DNA of 64,000 nt from Defluviimonas salinarum (GCF_026013545.1 NZ_JAPDOG010000018.1:1-64000), one strand, 5' to 3'; positions 8,009-17,125 are shown, numbered from the stretch's first letter. Translations and numbers: made by a program. Notes: generated by a model not told the origin, from the sequence alone.

Positions 8009-8914
8009 ATGCATCTCGAGCTGAGGCATCTGCGGACGATCAAGGCGATCCACGAGGCCGGCGGTCTGGCGCGGGCGGCCGAGCAGCTCAACATCACCCA
8101 GTCCGCACTCAGCCATCAGGTCAAGGGGCTGGAAGAGCAGGCGGGGGTGGAGCTCTTCGTGCGTCGGTCGAAGCCCTTGAAGCTCTCGGCGGCGGGGCTG
8201 CGGATGCTGCGCACCGCCGAACGGGTGCTGCCGGAGATCGCGGCACTCGGCGAGGAGTTCCGCTCGCTGAGGTCGGGCAAGAGCGGGCGGCTCCATATCG
8301 CGATCGAGTGCCATGCCTGTTTCGACTGGCTCTTTCCGGTGCTGGAGCAGTTCCGCCGCGCCTGGCCCGAGGTCGATGTCGATATCCGCCCCGGCCTCGC
8401 CTTCGAGGCTCTGCCGGCGCTGGCGCGGGAGGAGGTGGACCTCGTGGTCTCCTCGGATCCCGAGACGCTGTCGGGCATCGTGTTCCGACCGCTCTTCGAC
8501 TATGCGCCGACCTTCGTGGCGGCACGGCAGAACCCGCTGGCGGAAAAGCCCTTCGTCGTGGCCGAGGATTTCCGCGACCAGGTGCTGATCACCTATCCGG
8601 TGGACCGCGCCCGGCTCGACATCTTCTCCGAGGTGCTGCGCCCGGCGCGGGTCGAGCCGCTGGCGGTGCGGCAGGTCGAGCTGACGGCGGTGATCCTGAT
8701 GCTGGTCGCGTCGAACCGGGGTGTTTCGGTGTTGCCCGACTGGGTGCTGCGAGAGGTGAAGTACCAGCCCGACTACGTCACCCGGCCGGTGACCGAAAAG
8801 GGGCTGACGAAGCGGATGTATGCCGGGGTCCGCGAGGCGGAGGCGACGCGGCCCTTCATGGCGCATTTCCTCAAGCTCGCGCGGAGCGAGCCGGTGAAGC
8901 TGCAGCGGGCCTGA
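8009..8914 (+). CDS. metR: LysR-family regulator of methionine genes
   Basis: The 301-residue protein has a LysR winged helix (HLRTIKAIHEAGGLARAAEQ, then QSALSHQVKGLE, residues about 3-60). A periplasmic-binding-protein-like effector domain follows. Its position divergent to metF, its length and the motif YVTRPVTEKGLTKRMYAGVR in the C-terminal half fit MetR. It should activate metF in response to homocysteine. The next gene starts 3 bp after its stop codon, so the phosphodiesterase is probably cotranscribed. Confidence 0.85.
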   Translation: MHLELRHLRTIKAIHEAGGLARAAEQLNITQSALSHQVKGLEEQAGVELFVRRSKPLKLSAAGLRMLRTAERVLPEIAALGEEFRSLRSGKSGRLHIAIECHACFDWLFPVLEQFRRAWPEVDVDIRPGLAFEALPALAREEVDLVVSSDPETLSGIVFRPLFDYAPTFVAARQNPLAEKPFVVAEDFRDQVLITYPVDRARLDIFSEVLRPARVEPLAVRQVELTAVILMLVASNRGVSVLPDWVLREVKYQPDYVTRPVTEKGLTKRMYAGVREAEATRPFMAHFLKLARSEPVKLQRA

Positions 8915-8916
8915 CG

Positions 8917-9684
8917 ATGCATCCGTTCCTCGACCATCCGAAACCGATCGCCTTCGCCCATCGCGGCGGTGCGCTCGAGGCCGAGGAGAACACGGAGGCC
9001 GCCTTCGCCCATGCGGCGGCGCTGGGGTACAGCCATATCGAGACCGATGTGCAGGCGACCCGCGACGGTGTGGCGGTGATCTTCCACGACGACACGCTGG
9101 AGCGCATGGCGGGGCGGCCCGAGCGGGTCGATGCGCTCGACTGGGCCGAGCTGTCGCGGGTCCGGACGCGGGGCGGGGCGGCGATTTCCCGGCTCGACGA
9201 CGTGCTCGCGGGCTTTCCGAGGCTCTACGTCAATCTCGAGGCGAAGTCGGATGCGGCGGTCGAACCGATGGCGGCGACGATCACGGCGGCGGGCGCGCTC
9301 GGGCGGGTCTGCGTGGGATCCTTCGAGCCGCGCCGGACGGCGCGGCTCTGCGCGGCGCTCGGGCCCGGGCTTTGCTGGTCGCCGGCCCATGCGGGCGTGG
9401 CGCGGCTCTGGCTCGCGGGCTGGGGGCTGCCGGTGGCGGTCGGCGGGTTTCCCGCGGTGCAGGTGCCGCCCACGCATCGCGGCATACCGCTCGTCACCAA
9501 GCGGTTCGTCCGCGCCGCCCATGCGCGCGGGATCGAGGTCCATGTCTGGACCGTCGACGCGGCCCCGGAGATGGAGCGGCTGATCGATCTCGGCGTCGAC
9601 GGGCTGATGAGCGACCGGCCGACGCTCCTGCGCGCGGTGCTCGCCGGCCGCGGGCTCTGGCGCCCGCGGCCGGCGGGTGTCTGA
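8917..9684 (+). CDS. Glycerophosphodiester phosphodiesterase
   Basis: The 255-residue protein has the GDPD TIM-barrel signatures: FAHRGG at residues 9-14, the metal ligands in EENTEAAF and HIETDVQATRDG, and FHDDTLERM. A conserved EAKSD strand and a C-terminal HVWTVD follow. It hydrolyses glycerophosphodiesters to an alcohol and glycerol-3-phosphate. No signal peptide is seen, so it is likely cytoplasmic (UgpQ-like). The ATG lies 3 bp after metR, indicating translational coupling. No phosphate transporter is nearby. Confidence 0.88.
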   Translation: MHPFLDHPKPIAFAHRGGALEAEENTEAAFAHAAALGYSHIETDVQATRDGVAVIFHDDTLERMAGRPERVDALDWAELSRVRTRGGAAISRLDDVLAGFPRLYVNLEAKSDAAVEPMAATITAAGALGRVCVGSFEPRRTARLCAALGPGLCWSPAHAGVARLWLAGWGLPVAVGGFPAVQVPPTHRGIPLVTKRFVRAAHARGIEVHVWTVDAAPEMERLIDLGVDGLMSDRPTLLRAVLAGRGLWRPRPAGV

Positions 9685-9768
9685 GGGCGGATTTCGGGCG
9701 CCCGGCCCCTTCACAACCGGCCCGGGCGCGCGTATAGGCACGGGCTTGATGACAAGGAGCCGGGGCCG

Positions 9769-10560
9769 ATGCAGGGCAGTGCCAACCTCAACCTGATGAT
9801 CAAGGCGGCGCGCAAGGCCGGCCGCAGCCTCGTGAAGGATTTCCGCGAGGTGGAGAACCTGCAGGTTTCGGTCAAGGGGGCGGGGGACTTCGTCAGCCGC
9901 GCCGATCTCGCGGCCGAGAAGATCATCCGCGACGAACTGATGGCCGCGCGGCCGACCTATGGCTGGCTCGGCGAGGAGACCGGCGAGACCGCGGGCGCCG
10001 ACCCGACCCGGCGCTGGATCGTCGATCCCCTCGACGGGACCACGAACTTCCTTCACGGCCTGCCGCACTGGGCGGTGTCGATCGCGCTCGAGCACAAGGG
10101 CGAGATCGTCGCGGGCGTGGTGTTCGATCCGGCCAAGGACGAGATGTACTGGGCCGAGAAGGGCGCGGGCGCCTGGATGAACGAGAGCCGGATCCGGGTC
10201 TCGGGACGGCGCTCGATGGTCGAGGCGGTGTTCGCGACCGGGGTGCCGTTCGGGGCCAAGAAGACGCTGCCGGCGACCCTGCGCGACCTCGCGCGGCTGA
10301 TGCCGGCCTGTGCCGGGGTGCGGCGCTGGGGCTCGGCCTCGCTCGACCTCGCCTATGTGGCGGCGGGACGCTACGACGGCTTCTGGGAGCGCGAGCTCGG
10401 GGCCTGGGACATGGCGGCGGGGCTTCTCCTGGTGCGCGAGGCCGGCGGTTTCACCGACGCGGTGCGCGAGGGGCGCGACATCTTAGAGTCCGGCGCGGTG
10501 ATCGCGGCCAATGGCGAGCTTTTCGGCGCGCTCGCGAAGATCCTGCGGGAAGACGCCTGA
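9769..10560 (+). CDS. suhB: Inositol monophosphatase family protein
   Basis: The 263-residue protein carries the Li+-sensitive phosphatase signatures. GEETGE supplies the metal-binding glutamate, WIVDPLDGTTNFLHG the metal aspartates, and ELGAWDMAAG the C-terminal motif. Members hydrolyse inositol-1-phosphate or related sugar phosphates; the bacterial SuhB protein also acts in rRNA transcription complexes. An AGGAGCCGGGGCCG sequence precedes the ATG. It appears monocistronic, ending before a double hairpin. Confidence 0.88.
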   Translation: MQGSANLNLMIKAARKAGRSLVKDFREVENLQVSVKGAGDFVSRADLAAEKIIRDELMAARPTYGWLGEETGETAGADPTRRWIVDPLDGTTNFLHGLPHWAVSIALEHKGEIVAGVVFDPAKDEMYWAEKGAGAWMNESRIRVSGRRSMVEAVFATGVPFGAKKTLPATLRDLARLMPACAGVRRWGSASLDLAYVAAGRYDGFWERELGAWDMAAGLLLVREAGGFTDAVREGRDILESGAVIAANGELFGALAKILREDA

Positions 10561-10585
10561 GGGCGCGCCCGGGCCGGGCCGGGTA

Positions 10586-10623
10586 AGGGGGCTGTCCGCC
10601 CCCTCTTGCCGCTCATGCGGCAA
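10586..10623. terminator. Double-hairpin bidirectional terminator of Rhodobacteraceae type
   Basis: Two stems follow each other in the gap between convergent genes. One is AGGGGGC/GCCCCCT (10586-10604, loop TGTCC); the other is TTGCCGC/GCGGCAA (10606-10623, loop TCAT). They are followed by TTCACCCCCGAGGGTATTT. Very similar blocks recur in intergenic regions of many Rhodobacteraceae genomes, from memory. It probably ends transcription of suhB and of the GFA gene from both sides. Confidence 0.55.
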
Positions 10624-10657
10624 TTCACCCCCGAGGGTATTTCGGCAATGAAGAAGA

Positions 10658-11047
10658 TCAGGTCCGGTCGGACGGGTGGTCGATGCCATCGGTCCAGGCG
10701 ACCGGATCGAGGTCGCGCGGGTTGACGCCGTCGAGGCAGGCGGCGTTGAGCCCGTATTCGTTCGGGTTCGAGCGGCGGCGGTGGTGGGTGTAGATGCCGC
10801 AGGTCTTGCAGAAGTAGTGCTTCGCCGTGCCGGTGTTCCAGGTGTAGAGCGTGAGGTTGTCTTCGCCCTTCACCACGCGGAGCCCGTCGAGCGGCACGGT
10901 GACGGTGACGGCGCCACGCCTCGCGCAGAACGAACAGTCGCAGCGCCGCGCCGTGGCGAGGCCTTTCGGGGCGAGGGTGACTTCGAGCTCGACCGCGCCG
11001 CAATGGCAGCGGGCAGGGTGGGGCTTGCGGATCTCGGGCAGGGTCAT
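10658..11047 (-). CDS. GFA-domain (glutathione-dependent formaldehyde-activating-like) protein
   Basis: The 129-residue protein has the zinc-binding cysteine pattern of the Gfa/CENP-V family: CHCGAV near residue 14, CDCSFCARRG near 37, and CKTCG near 82. The prototype Paracoccus Gfa binds S-hydroxymethylglutathione, but most family members have no assigned reaction, so formaldehyde handling is only suggested. The start ATG overlaps the stop of the upstream rhomboid gene (ATGA), so the two are translationally coupled. Confidence 0.82.
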   Translation of the reverse strand: MTLPEIRKPHPARCHCGAVELEVTLAPKGLATARRCDCSFCARRGAVTVTVPLDGLRVVKGEDNLTLYTWNTGTAKHYFCKTCGIYTHHRRRSNPNEYGLNAACLDGVNPRDLDPVAWTDGIDHPSDRT

Positions 11048-11787
11048 TTGCGCCTCCGGCGGATGACCGGGATCGAGGACGGGGAATACTCGGTCTCGGG
11101 ATGGGGCGGGCGGCCCTGCGTCCGCTGCCAGAAGGCGGCCGCGCCGCGCCTCAGCCACAGGGGCAGCGTCAGCGCCATGCCGGCGGCGAAGCCCCCCGCA
11201 TGGGCCCAGTAGGCAATGCCGCCGGCCTCGGACGGGGTGCCGAGGCCGCCGAGGATCTGCATGCCGAACCAGAGCCCGAGCATGACCCAGGCCGGCAGTG
11301 CGAAGACCCGGAAGAAGACGAAGAAGATCACGAGGATGTCGATCCGGGCGCGGGGGAAAAGCAAGAGGTAGCCGCCGAGGACGCCGCCGATCGCGCCCGA
11401 GGCGCCGACCGTGGGCACGACCGAGCCGGGATCGGCGGCGATATGCGCCGCGGCCGCGGCAAGGCCCGAGACGAGGTAAAAGGCGAGGAAGCCGAGATGC
11501 CCCATCTGGTCCTCGAGATTGTCGCCGAAGATCCAGAGAAAGAGCATGTTGCCGGCGAGATGCATGAGTCCGGCATGGAGGAACATCGAGGTGAGGACGC
11601 CGCGGACCTCGCCACCCTCGGTGACGGCCGCCGGGATCATCGCCCAGTCGCGCCAGAAAACCATCATCGCGCGTTCGCTGTTCATGTGGGGCAGCTGCAG
11701 CAGGAACGCGACGATGTTCGCGGCGATCAGGCCGTAGACCACATAGGGCGTGCGCCGGGAGGGGTTGTGGTCGCGGATCGGGAACAT
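11044..11787 (-). CDS. Rhomboid-family intramembrane serine protease
   Basis: The 247-residue protein has about six hydrophobic segments. The catalytic serine is in GASGAIGG and the catalytic histidine in YWAHAGGFAAG; HAGLMHLAGNM supplies the oxyanion histidine and asparagine. GlpG-type rhomboids cleave membrane proteins within the bilayer; the substrate here is unknown. The ATG at 11787 (MFPIRDHNPS) gives the typical rhomboid N-terminus and was preferred over an upstream in-frame start. Confidence 0.88.
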   Translation of the reverse strand: MFPIRDHNPSRRTPYVVYGLIAANIVAFLLQLPHMNSERAMMVFWRDWAMIPAAVTEGGEVRGVLTSMFLHAGLMHLAGNMLFLWIFGDNLEDQMGHLGFLAFYLVSGLAAAAAHIAADPGSVVPTVGASGAIGGVLGGYLLLFPRARIDILVIFFVFFRVFALPAWVMLGLWFGMQILGGLGTPSEAGGIAYWAHAGGFAAGMALTLPLWLRRGAAAFWQRTQGRPPHPETEYSPSSIPVIRRRRK

Positions 11788-11818
11788 GGCGTCACGTTTC
11801 CCGATCCGCTGAAGCGCG

Positions 11819-14800
11819 TCAAGCGGTGCCCGCCTCGGCGAGGAGCTGGGCGTTGCCGCCCGAGGCGGTGGTGTCGACGCAGACATGGCGTTCATGCGCG
11901 ACATGGCCGAGATCGGGCCGCGTGGTGATCAGCGGCAGGATCGGGCCGGTGCGGGCCGCGAGCGCCTCGCCATAGGCGCGCGCCTCGGTCTCCTCGCCCC
12001 AGAAGAGGACGCCGGAGAAGCCCTTGAGCGAGCCGAGCGCGGCGGGGTCGAGCCGGCCGGCGACGGCGACGGCTTGGCCGCCGAGCGCCTGCACCGCCTC
12101 GGCCTGCGCCTCGGTCGCCTCGCGCCCCGGGCCGAGGCAGAGGAAGGGCGCGCGCGCGAGCAGCGTCAGCCGGTTCGATTCACCGGTCGGGCCGGGCAGG
12201 TCGATGCGCGACAACACCGCAGGGACCGGTGCGGCGTCGAGTGCCGCCTGGATCCTGGCCGGGTCGGCCTTGCCGGCCGCCGCGCCGGCGGCGGGGGCGG
12301 GTTCGGGCTTCGTGAAGCGGGCGAGGTATTCCGGGCCGCCGGCCTTCGGGCCGGTGCCGGAGAGCCCCTCGCCGCCGAAGGGCTGCGAGCCAACGACCGC
12401 GCCGATCTGGTTGCGGTTGACGTAGATGTTGCCGACGTGGAGCGCCTCGGTCACTTCCTGGACGCGGTTGTCGATCCGCGTGTGCAGACCGAAGGTCAGG
12501 CCGTAGCCGGTAGCGTTGATGTCGTCGATGATCTTCGGCAGGTCCTCGGCGTCGAAGGTCGCGACATGGAGCACGGGGCCGAAGATCTCGCGCTTCATTT
12601 CGGCTATGCCCTTCACGCGGATCACCGTCGGCGCCACGAAATGGCCGCCTCGCGGCGTCGAGAGCTGGCGCAGCAGCCGACCCTCGCGGCGGGCCTTCTC
12701 GATATGGGCGCGGATGCCCTGTTCGGCCTCCTCGTCGATGACCGGGCCGACATCGGTGGCAAGGTGCCACGGATCGCCGACCGTCAGCTCCTCCATCGCG
12801 CCGAAGAGCATGTCGGTGAAATGCGCTGCGATGTCTTCCTGCACATAGAGGCAGCGGAGCGCGGAGCAGCGCTGGCCGGCGGACTGGAACGACGAGGCGA
12901 CGATGTCGCGCACCGCCTGTTCGGGGAGCGCGGTGCTGTCGACGATCATCGCGTTGAGGCCGCCGGTCTCGGCGATGAGCGGCGCGCCGGGGGCGAGGTG
13001 TCTCGCCATCGCCTTGCGGATCAGCATCGCGGTCTCGGTCGAGCCGGTGAAGCAGATGCCGTTCACGCGCGCATCGGAGGTGAGTCGGGCGCCGACGGTG
13101 GCGCCGTCACCGGGCAGGAGCTGCAGCGCCGAGGCCGGGACGCCGGCCTTGTGGAGAAGCGCCACGGCATGGGCGGCAATCAGTGGCGTCTGCTCGGCGG
13201 GTTTTGCCAGCACCGCGTTGCCCGCGGCGAGCGCGGCCGCGATCTGGCCGGTGAAGATCGCGAGCGGGAAGTTCCAGGGGCTGATGCAGGTGAAGATGCC
13301 GAGGGGCGGCTGCTTCAGCTCAAGTCCCCGCGCGGCGTAGTAGCGCAGGAAGTCTACCGCCTCGCGCAGTTCGGCGACTGCATCCATCTGGGTCTTGCCG
13401 GCCTCGCGCGCCAGAAGCGCGAAAATCGGGCCGAAGTTCTCCTCGTAGAGGTCGGCGGCGCGGTTGAGGACAGTGGCGCGCTCGGCCGCGCCGGCCGCCC
13501 AGGGCTTGGCGGATTTGAGCGCGGTGTCGACGTCTTCCTTGGTGGCGTCGGTGACGCGGCCGACGCTGGCGCCGGTCGCCGGGTTCACCACCTTCTTCGG
13601 GGTTGCGCCCACGACCTTGCCCGCGAGGATCGGCTGGGCGGAGAACTCCGCCTTGCCGTGCGGCTCGCGTGCCGCGTCGATGCGCGCGAGCGTCGGCACA
13701 TCGGTGAGATCGAAGCCCTCGGAGTTGCGGCGCTCCGGCGCGAAGAGGTCCGGCCCCTTGCGGATGGCGCGGTTGGTGAGGCCGGGCAGCATCGCCTCGA
13801 CGGCGGCGAAGGGGCAGGTGGCCACTTCCTCGGCGGGCACGTCTTCGTCAACGATCTGGTTGACGAAGGAGGAGTTGGCGCCGTTCTCGAGGAGCCGGCG
13901 GACGAGATAGGCGAGAAGGTCGCGATGCGCGCCGACGGGCGCGTAGATGCGGCAGCGGGTGCCTTCGCGCTTCAGCACGATGTCGTGGAGCCGTTCGCCC
14001 ATGCCGTGCAGGCGCTGGAACTCGAAGGGCTGGCCGTCGGCCATGTCGAGGATCGCGGCGACGGTATGGGCGTTGTGGGTGGCGAACTGCGGATAGATAC
14101 GGTCGGTCATGCCGAGAAGCTTCTTCGCGTTGGCGATGTAGCTCACGTCGGTCGCTTCCTTGCGGGTGAAGACCGGGAAATCCTCGAGCCCCATGACCTG
14201 CGCCCGCTTGATCTCGGCATCCCAGTAGGCGCCCTTGACGAGGCGGACCATGATCTTGCGGTCGAGCTGGGTCGCGAGCCCGTGGAGCCAGTCGAGCGCC
14301 GGCCCGGCGCGGCGGCCATAGGCCTGCACGACGACGCCGAACCCGTCCCATCCGGCCAGTTCAGGATCGGACAGAACCGCCTCGATCACCTTGAGCGAGA
14401 GCGAGAGCCGGTCGGCCTCCTCGGCGTCGATGTTGAAGCCCATGCGCGCCCTCGCGGCCTGCCGCGCGAGGTCGCGGACGACCGGGACAAGCTCCTTCAT
14501 CACGCGCGCCTCTTGCGCCACCTCGTAGCGCGGATGCAGCGCCGAGAGCTTCACCGAGATCCCGGGATTGGTGCGGATGTCGTCGCTCTTGCAGGCGCCC
14601 GCGATGGCCGAGATCGCCTTCGCATAGGCCTGGGCGTAGCGCTCGGCATCCTCGGCGGTCTTGGCGGCCTCGCCGAGCATGTCGTAGGAATAGGAGTAGC
14701 CCTGCTTTTCCATCCCGCTCGCGCGTTCCATCGCGGCGTTGATTGTCTCACCGAGGACGAATTGCTTGCCCATCTCCTTCATCGCCTGGCGGGTGGCGCG

Positions 14801-15259
14801 GCGGATCACCGGCTCGCCGAGGCGCTTCACCGCGCCGCGCAGGTGGCCGACGATGCCGGGCTCCTTCTCCTCCAGCACCTTGCCAGTCAGCATCAGTGCC
14901 CAGGTCGAGGCGTTGACCAGCGAGGAGGCGGAATGGCCGAGATGCTTGCCCCAGTCCGAGGGGGCGATCTTGTCCTCGATGAGTGCGTCCATCGTGTCGG
15001 CATCGGGCACCCGCAGCAGCGCCTCGGCAAGGCACATGAGCGAAATGCCCTCCTCGGTCGAAAGCCCGTATTCGGCGAGGAAGACTTCCATGAGGCCCGG
15101 CCGCACATCGGCGCGGATCTGCTTCACCAGCCCGGCGCCGGCGGTGGCAATGCGTGCGCGGGTCTCGGAATCGAGCGCGGCACTGGCGATGAGCCGCTCC
15201 AGAAGCGGGACTTCGGGGGTGAGCGAGCCGGTTTCGATCTCGTGCCAGTGCTGTTCCAT
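11819..15259 (-). CDS. putA: Bifunctional proline dehydrogenase / P5C dehydrogenase
   Basis: This 1146-residue enzyme oxidises proline to glutamate in two steps. The N-terminal half is the FAD-dependent proline dehydrogenase barrel (KLSALHPRYE, VRLVKGAYWD, ATHNAHT, YAPVGAHRDLLAYLVRRLLENGA in part). The C-terminal half is the aldehyde dehydrogenase with SPWNFPLAIF, ETGGLNAMIV (general base) and the catalytic cysteine in SAGQRCSALR. The ribbon-helix-helix DNA-binding domain of enteric PutA is absent, so it is not its own repressor. The divergent Lrp-family gene serves that role. GC-rich antisense frames across the gene are shadows. Confidence 0.96.
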   Translation of the reverse strand: MEQHWHEIETGSLTPEVPLLERLIASAALDSETRARIATAGAGLVKQIRADVRPGLMEVFLAEYGLSTEEGISLMCLAEALLRVPDADTMDALIEDKIAPSDWGKHLGHSASSLVNASTWALMLTGKVLEEKEPGIVGHLRGAVKRLGEPVIRRATRQAMKEMGKQFVLGETINAAMERASGMEKQGYSYSYDMLGEAAKTAEDAERYAQAYAKAISAIAGACKSDDIRTNPGISVKLSALHPRYEVAQEARVMKELVPVVRDLARQAARARMGFNIDAEEADRLSLSLKVIEAVLSDPELAGWDGFGVVVQAYGRRAGPALDWLHGLATQLDRKIMVRLVKGAYWDAEIKRAQVMGLEDFPVFTRKEATDVSYIANAKKLLGMTDRIYPQFATHNAHTVAAILDMADGQPFEFQRLHGMGERLHDIVLKREGTRCRIYAPVGAHRDLLAYLVRRLLENGANSSFVNQIVDEDVPAEEVATCPFAAVEAMLPGLTNRAIRKGPDLFAPERRNSEGFDLTDVPTLARIDAAREPHGKAEFSAQPILAGKVVGATPKKVVNPATGASVGRVTDATKEDVDTALKSAKPWAAGAAERATVLNRAADLYEENFGPIFALLAREAGKTQMDAVAELREAVDFLRYYAARGLELKQPPLGIFTCISPWNFPLAIFTGQIAAALAAGNAVLAKPAEQTPLIAAHAVALLHKAGVPASALQLLPGDGATVGARLTSDARVNGICFTGSTETAMLIRKAMARHLAPGAPLIAETGGLNAMIVDSTALPEQAVRDIVASSFQSAGQRCSALRCLYVQEDIAAHFTDMLFGAMEELTVGDPWHLATDVGPVIDEEAEQGIRAHIEKARREGRLLRQLSTPRGGHFVAPTVIRVKGIAEMKREIFGPVLHVATFDAEDLPKIIDDINATGYGLTFGLHTRIDNRVQEVTEALHVGNIYVNRNQIGAVVGSQPFGGEGLSGTGPKAGGPEYLARFTKPEPAPAAGAAAGKADPARIQAALDAAPVPAVLSRIDLPGPTGESNRLTLLARAPFLCLGPGREATEAQAEAVQALGGQAVAVAGRLDPAALGSLKGFSGVLFWGEETEARAYGEALAARTGPILPLITTRPDLGHVAHERHVCVDTTASGGNAQLLAEAGTA

Positions 15260-15356
15260 GGGTGTCCTCCTGCGAATGGCCCATCATAACGCTTGATTGT
15301 CAGTCGTAATTCCTAAAATTATACAGAACATAGGCAAAGTAACCAAAGATAGCGCC
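15260..15356. promoter_or_regulatory. putA-putR divergent promoter region
   Basis: The 97-bp gap is markedly AT-rich around 15295-15350, unlike the surrounding genes. It contains the imperfect dyad GTAATTCCTAAAATTATAC (15306-15324). It must hold both promoters and, by analogy with other putR systems, the Lrp-type operator that lets PutR activate putA when proline is present. Exact promoter elements are not resolved. Confidence 0.45.
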
Positions 15357-15827
15357 ATGAAAGTGCCAATCGACCTTCCTGAGCTGGACCGTTTCGATGC
15401 CGCGATTCTGCGCGCCCTGTCCGAGGACGGACGGATGCCGGTGACCGAGCTCGCCCGCCGCATCGGATTGACCAAGACGCCGACCCAGGCGCGGGTGCGG
15501 CGTCTGGAGGAGGTCGGGGTGATCGTGGGCTACCGCGCTGTGCTGAACCCGATCCGCATGGGGCTCGCGCATGTGGCCTACGTCGAGGTGCGACTTTCGG
15601 ACACGCGCGAGGCGGCGCTACAGGCCTTCAACCGCGCGGTGCGCGGGGTGCCCGAGATCGAGGAATGCCACATGATGGCCGCCGGGTTCGACTATCTGAT
15701 GAAGGTCCGGACCTCCGACATCGCCGATTACCGGCGGGTGCTGGGCGAGCGGATCTCGCAATTGCCGCATGTCGCATCGACCTCGACCTATGTGGCGATG
15801 GAGGCGGTGAAGGAGGCGGGGATCTGA
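15357..15827 (+). CDS. putR: Lrp-family activator of proline catabolism
   Basis: The 156-residue protein has an Lrp winged helix (about residues 10-65, with ELARRIGLTKTPTQARVRRLE) and a RAM domain (HVAYVEVRL onward). The TKTPTQ recognition helix and the position divergent to putA are characteristic of PutR/PutZ-type regulators of alphaproteobacteria, which activate putA with proline as effector. The start at 15357 (MKVPIDLPELD) is favoured over an upstream in-frame start lying inside the AT-rich promoter region. Confidence 0.85.
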   Translation: MKVPIDLPELDRFDAAILRALSEDGRMPVTELARRIGLTKTPTQARVRRLEEVGVIVGYRAVLNPIRMGLAHVAYVEVRLSDTREAALQAFNRAVRGVPEIEECHMMAAGFDYLMKVRTSDIADYRRVLGERISQLPHVASTSTYVAMEAVKEAGI

Positions 15828-15868
15828 CCTTGCCGGCGCCACGCTTTCCGCTATGGTCGCCGCCGCTG

Positions 15869-15952
15869 GCCCGCGTGGTGGAATGGTAGACACAGGGGAC
15901 TTAAAATCCCTAGGCTTCGGCCGTGCCGGTTCAAGTCCGGCCGCGGGTACCA
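15869..15952 (+). tRNA. tRNA-Leu (anticodon UAA)
   Basis: The acceptor stem GCCCGCG (15869-15875) pairs with CGCGGGT (15942-15948), followed by discriminator A and an encoded CCA. The anticodon loop contains ACTTAAAAT with anticodon TAA. The long variable arm of a class II tRNA (TAGGCTTCGGCCG) and the T arm GGTTCAAGTCC are all present. It decodes UUA and UUG. It is a potential integration site, and the next gene looks foreign, but no repeated 3' tRNA fragment was found. Confidence 0.95.
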
Positions 15953-16138
15953 GCGCAGGCATCCCGAGTCCGGTCCCGGAGTGGACCGGGCGGCGGGCGC
16001 CGCGAACAGTTCGGCCCACTGCAAAGTTCGGCGTGTCCTCGGTAGCAAGCGCGGGGCGCCGCCCCCGAGAGGTTAGGTCGCGCGGTCTCGCACCTTCGCC
16101 TCCGAAGTCGAAGGAAGGGCTGCATCGCGACGCTGGCC

Positions 16139-17125
16139 CTAGCGCGCGCCGCGTCCGACCAGCGCGGCGATCTTGTCGCGCCAGGCAGACGTCCGCCTGA
16201 CTTGCCCGCAATACCGGGCGAACGAAGGCGGCAGAAAGCGCGCATTCTGCTTGAGAAACTGGCGGTTCGCGGCTTCGAACTCGTGCTTCAGATCGTTCAG
16301 CAGGTCCGCATGTCGACGGTGAAACTCCCTTTCGAACTCGGCCTTCTCGCCCTCTTCCACGCGCGCGTCCCAATCCTTCAGCGTCTGCAGCGCCTGTTCC
16401 TGGGGCACGGTGTGTTGCGGATGCGCGGCACGCAACTCCCTGAGTTTCTCGGTGGCCAGCAGGCTGGAGCCGACATTCACCTGATTGAGCGCGACCGCGC
16501 TGTCGGCCGGGAGTTGAACGGCCGTCGCGAACGTGGCGAAGAGGCGCGCGGGGTCGCGATCATAGATGATCATCTTGAAATGATCCCGCCCGAAGGTTTC
16601 GATCCACGGCGTGAGCGCGGTCTCGAGATCCTGCGACGCCTTCCAGACGTCAACGAAGGCCGCGAAATCCGACGACCAGTTCCAAGCGGGCGACTTCACG
16701 ACCTGCTTGTATTTCGAGATCGCCACCTCCCATTGCGGCCTGAAGCAATAGATCGTCACCACACGGCGGGTGAGCTCATAATCCTTCAGGAGACCGGGGT
16801 CGCATACCGCTGGCTCGTTCATGCTTCGCAGGAAGACCTCGCTAGAGATCAGGCAGTTCCGTGCTCCGGAGGCGGTGACCTCGGCGCTGACGGCGTCGAT
16901 CGCCCGCGACAGGGGCCCGCAGTTGCCGTGGTCCGCGCCGTGCTTCGAGGCGCGGCGCAGTGTATCCGCAAGATCGAGGTGGCCGGGCGGGATCCTCGGA
17001 TTGATGCCGGCCTCTGGATAGCAGAACGAGCGTTTCGTGATCCAGTGGTCGCGGTTCACGCGAAACGCCCGCTGGATTGCCGTTGTGCCGGTCTTGTAGG
17101 CGCCGATATGAATGTAAGTGGTTAT
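16139..17125 (-). CDS. Sulfotransferase-like protein with apparent non-canonical start
   Basis: The frame encodes a PAPS-dependent sulfotransferase-like protein. The 5'-phosphosulfate loop YIHIGAYKTGTT sits at the extreme N-terminus, and FRPQWEVAISKYKQVVK, near the middle, fits the 3'-phosphate-binding segment. A charged C-terminal half follows, with EEGEKAEFEREFHRRH. The first usual start codon (GTG, 17059) lies after the PAPS loop and would delete it. Upstream, the family-like opening reads ATA-ACC-ACT-TAC, with AAGGTGA 6 bases before the ATA at 17125. Either ATA is used as a start, or an ATG has mutated and the gene is decaying. It lies next to tRNA-Leu and its composition is lower in GC, suggesting transfer. 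Confidence 0.6.
   Translation of the reverse strand: MTTYIHIGAYKTGTTAIQRAFRVNRDHWITKRSFCYPEAGINPRIPPGHLDLADTLRRASKHGADHGNCGPLSRAIDAVSAEVTASGARNCLISSEVFLRSMNEPAVCDPGLLKDYELTRRVVTIYCFRPQWEVAISKYKQVVKSPAWNWSSDFAAFVDVWKASQDLETALTPWIETFGRDHFKMIIYDRDPARLFATFATAVQLPADSAVALNQVNVGSSLLATEKLRELRAAHPQHTVPQEQALQTLKDWDARVEEGEKAEFEREFHRRHADLLNDLKHEFEAANRQFLKQNARFLPPSFARYCGQVRRTSAWRDKIAALVGRGAR

Noticed and set aside
11885-15289. A 1134-codon open frame antisense to putA
   Set aside because: It is the mirror of a strongly biased GC-rich gene; its translation is low-complexity and putA has clear catalytic motifs along its whole length.
15869-17125. Genomic island integrated at tRNA-Leu
   Set aside because: No integrase and no duplicated tRNA 3' end were seen. 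Only one odd gene follows, and fhs and other ordinary chromosome resume directly after it.
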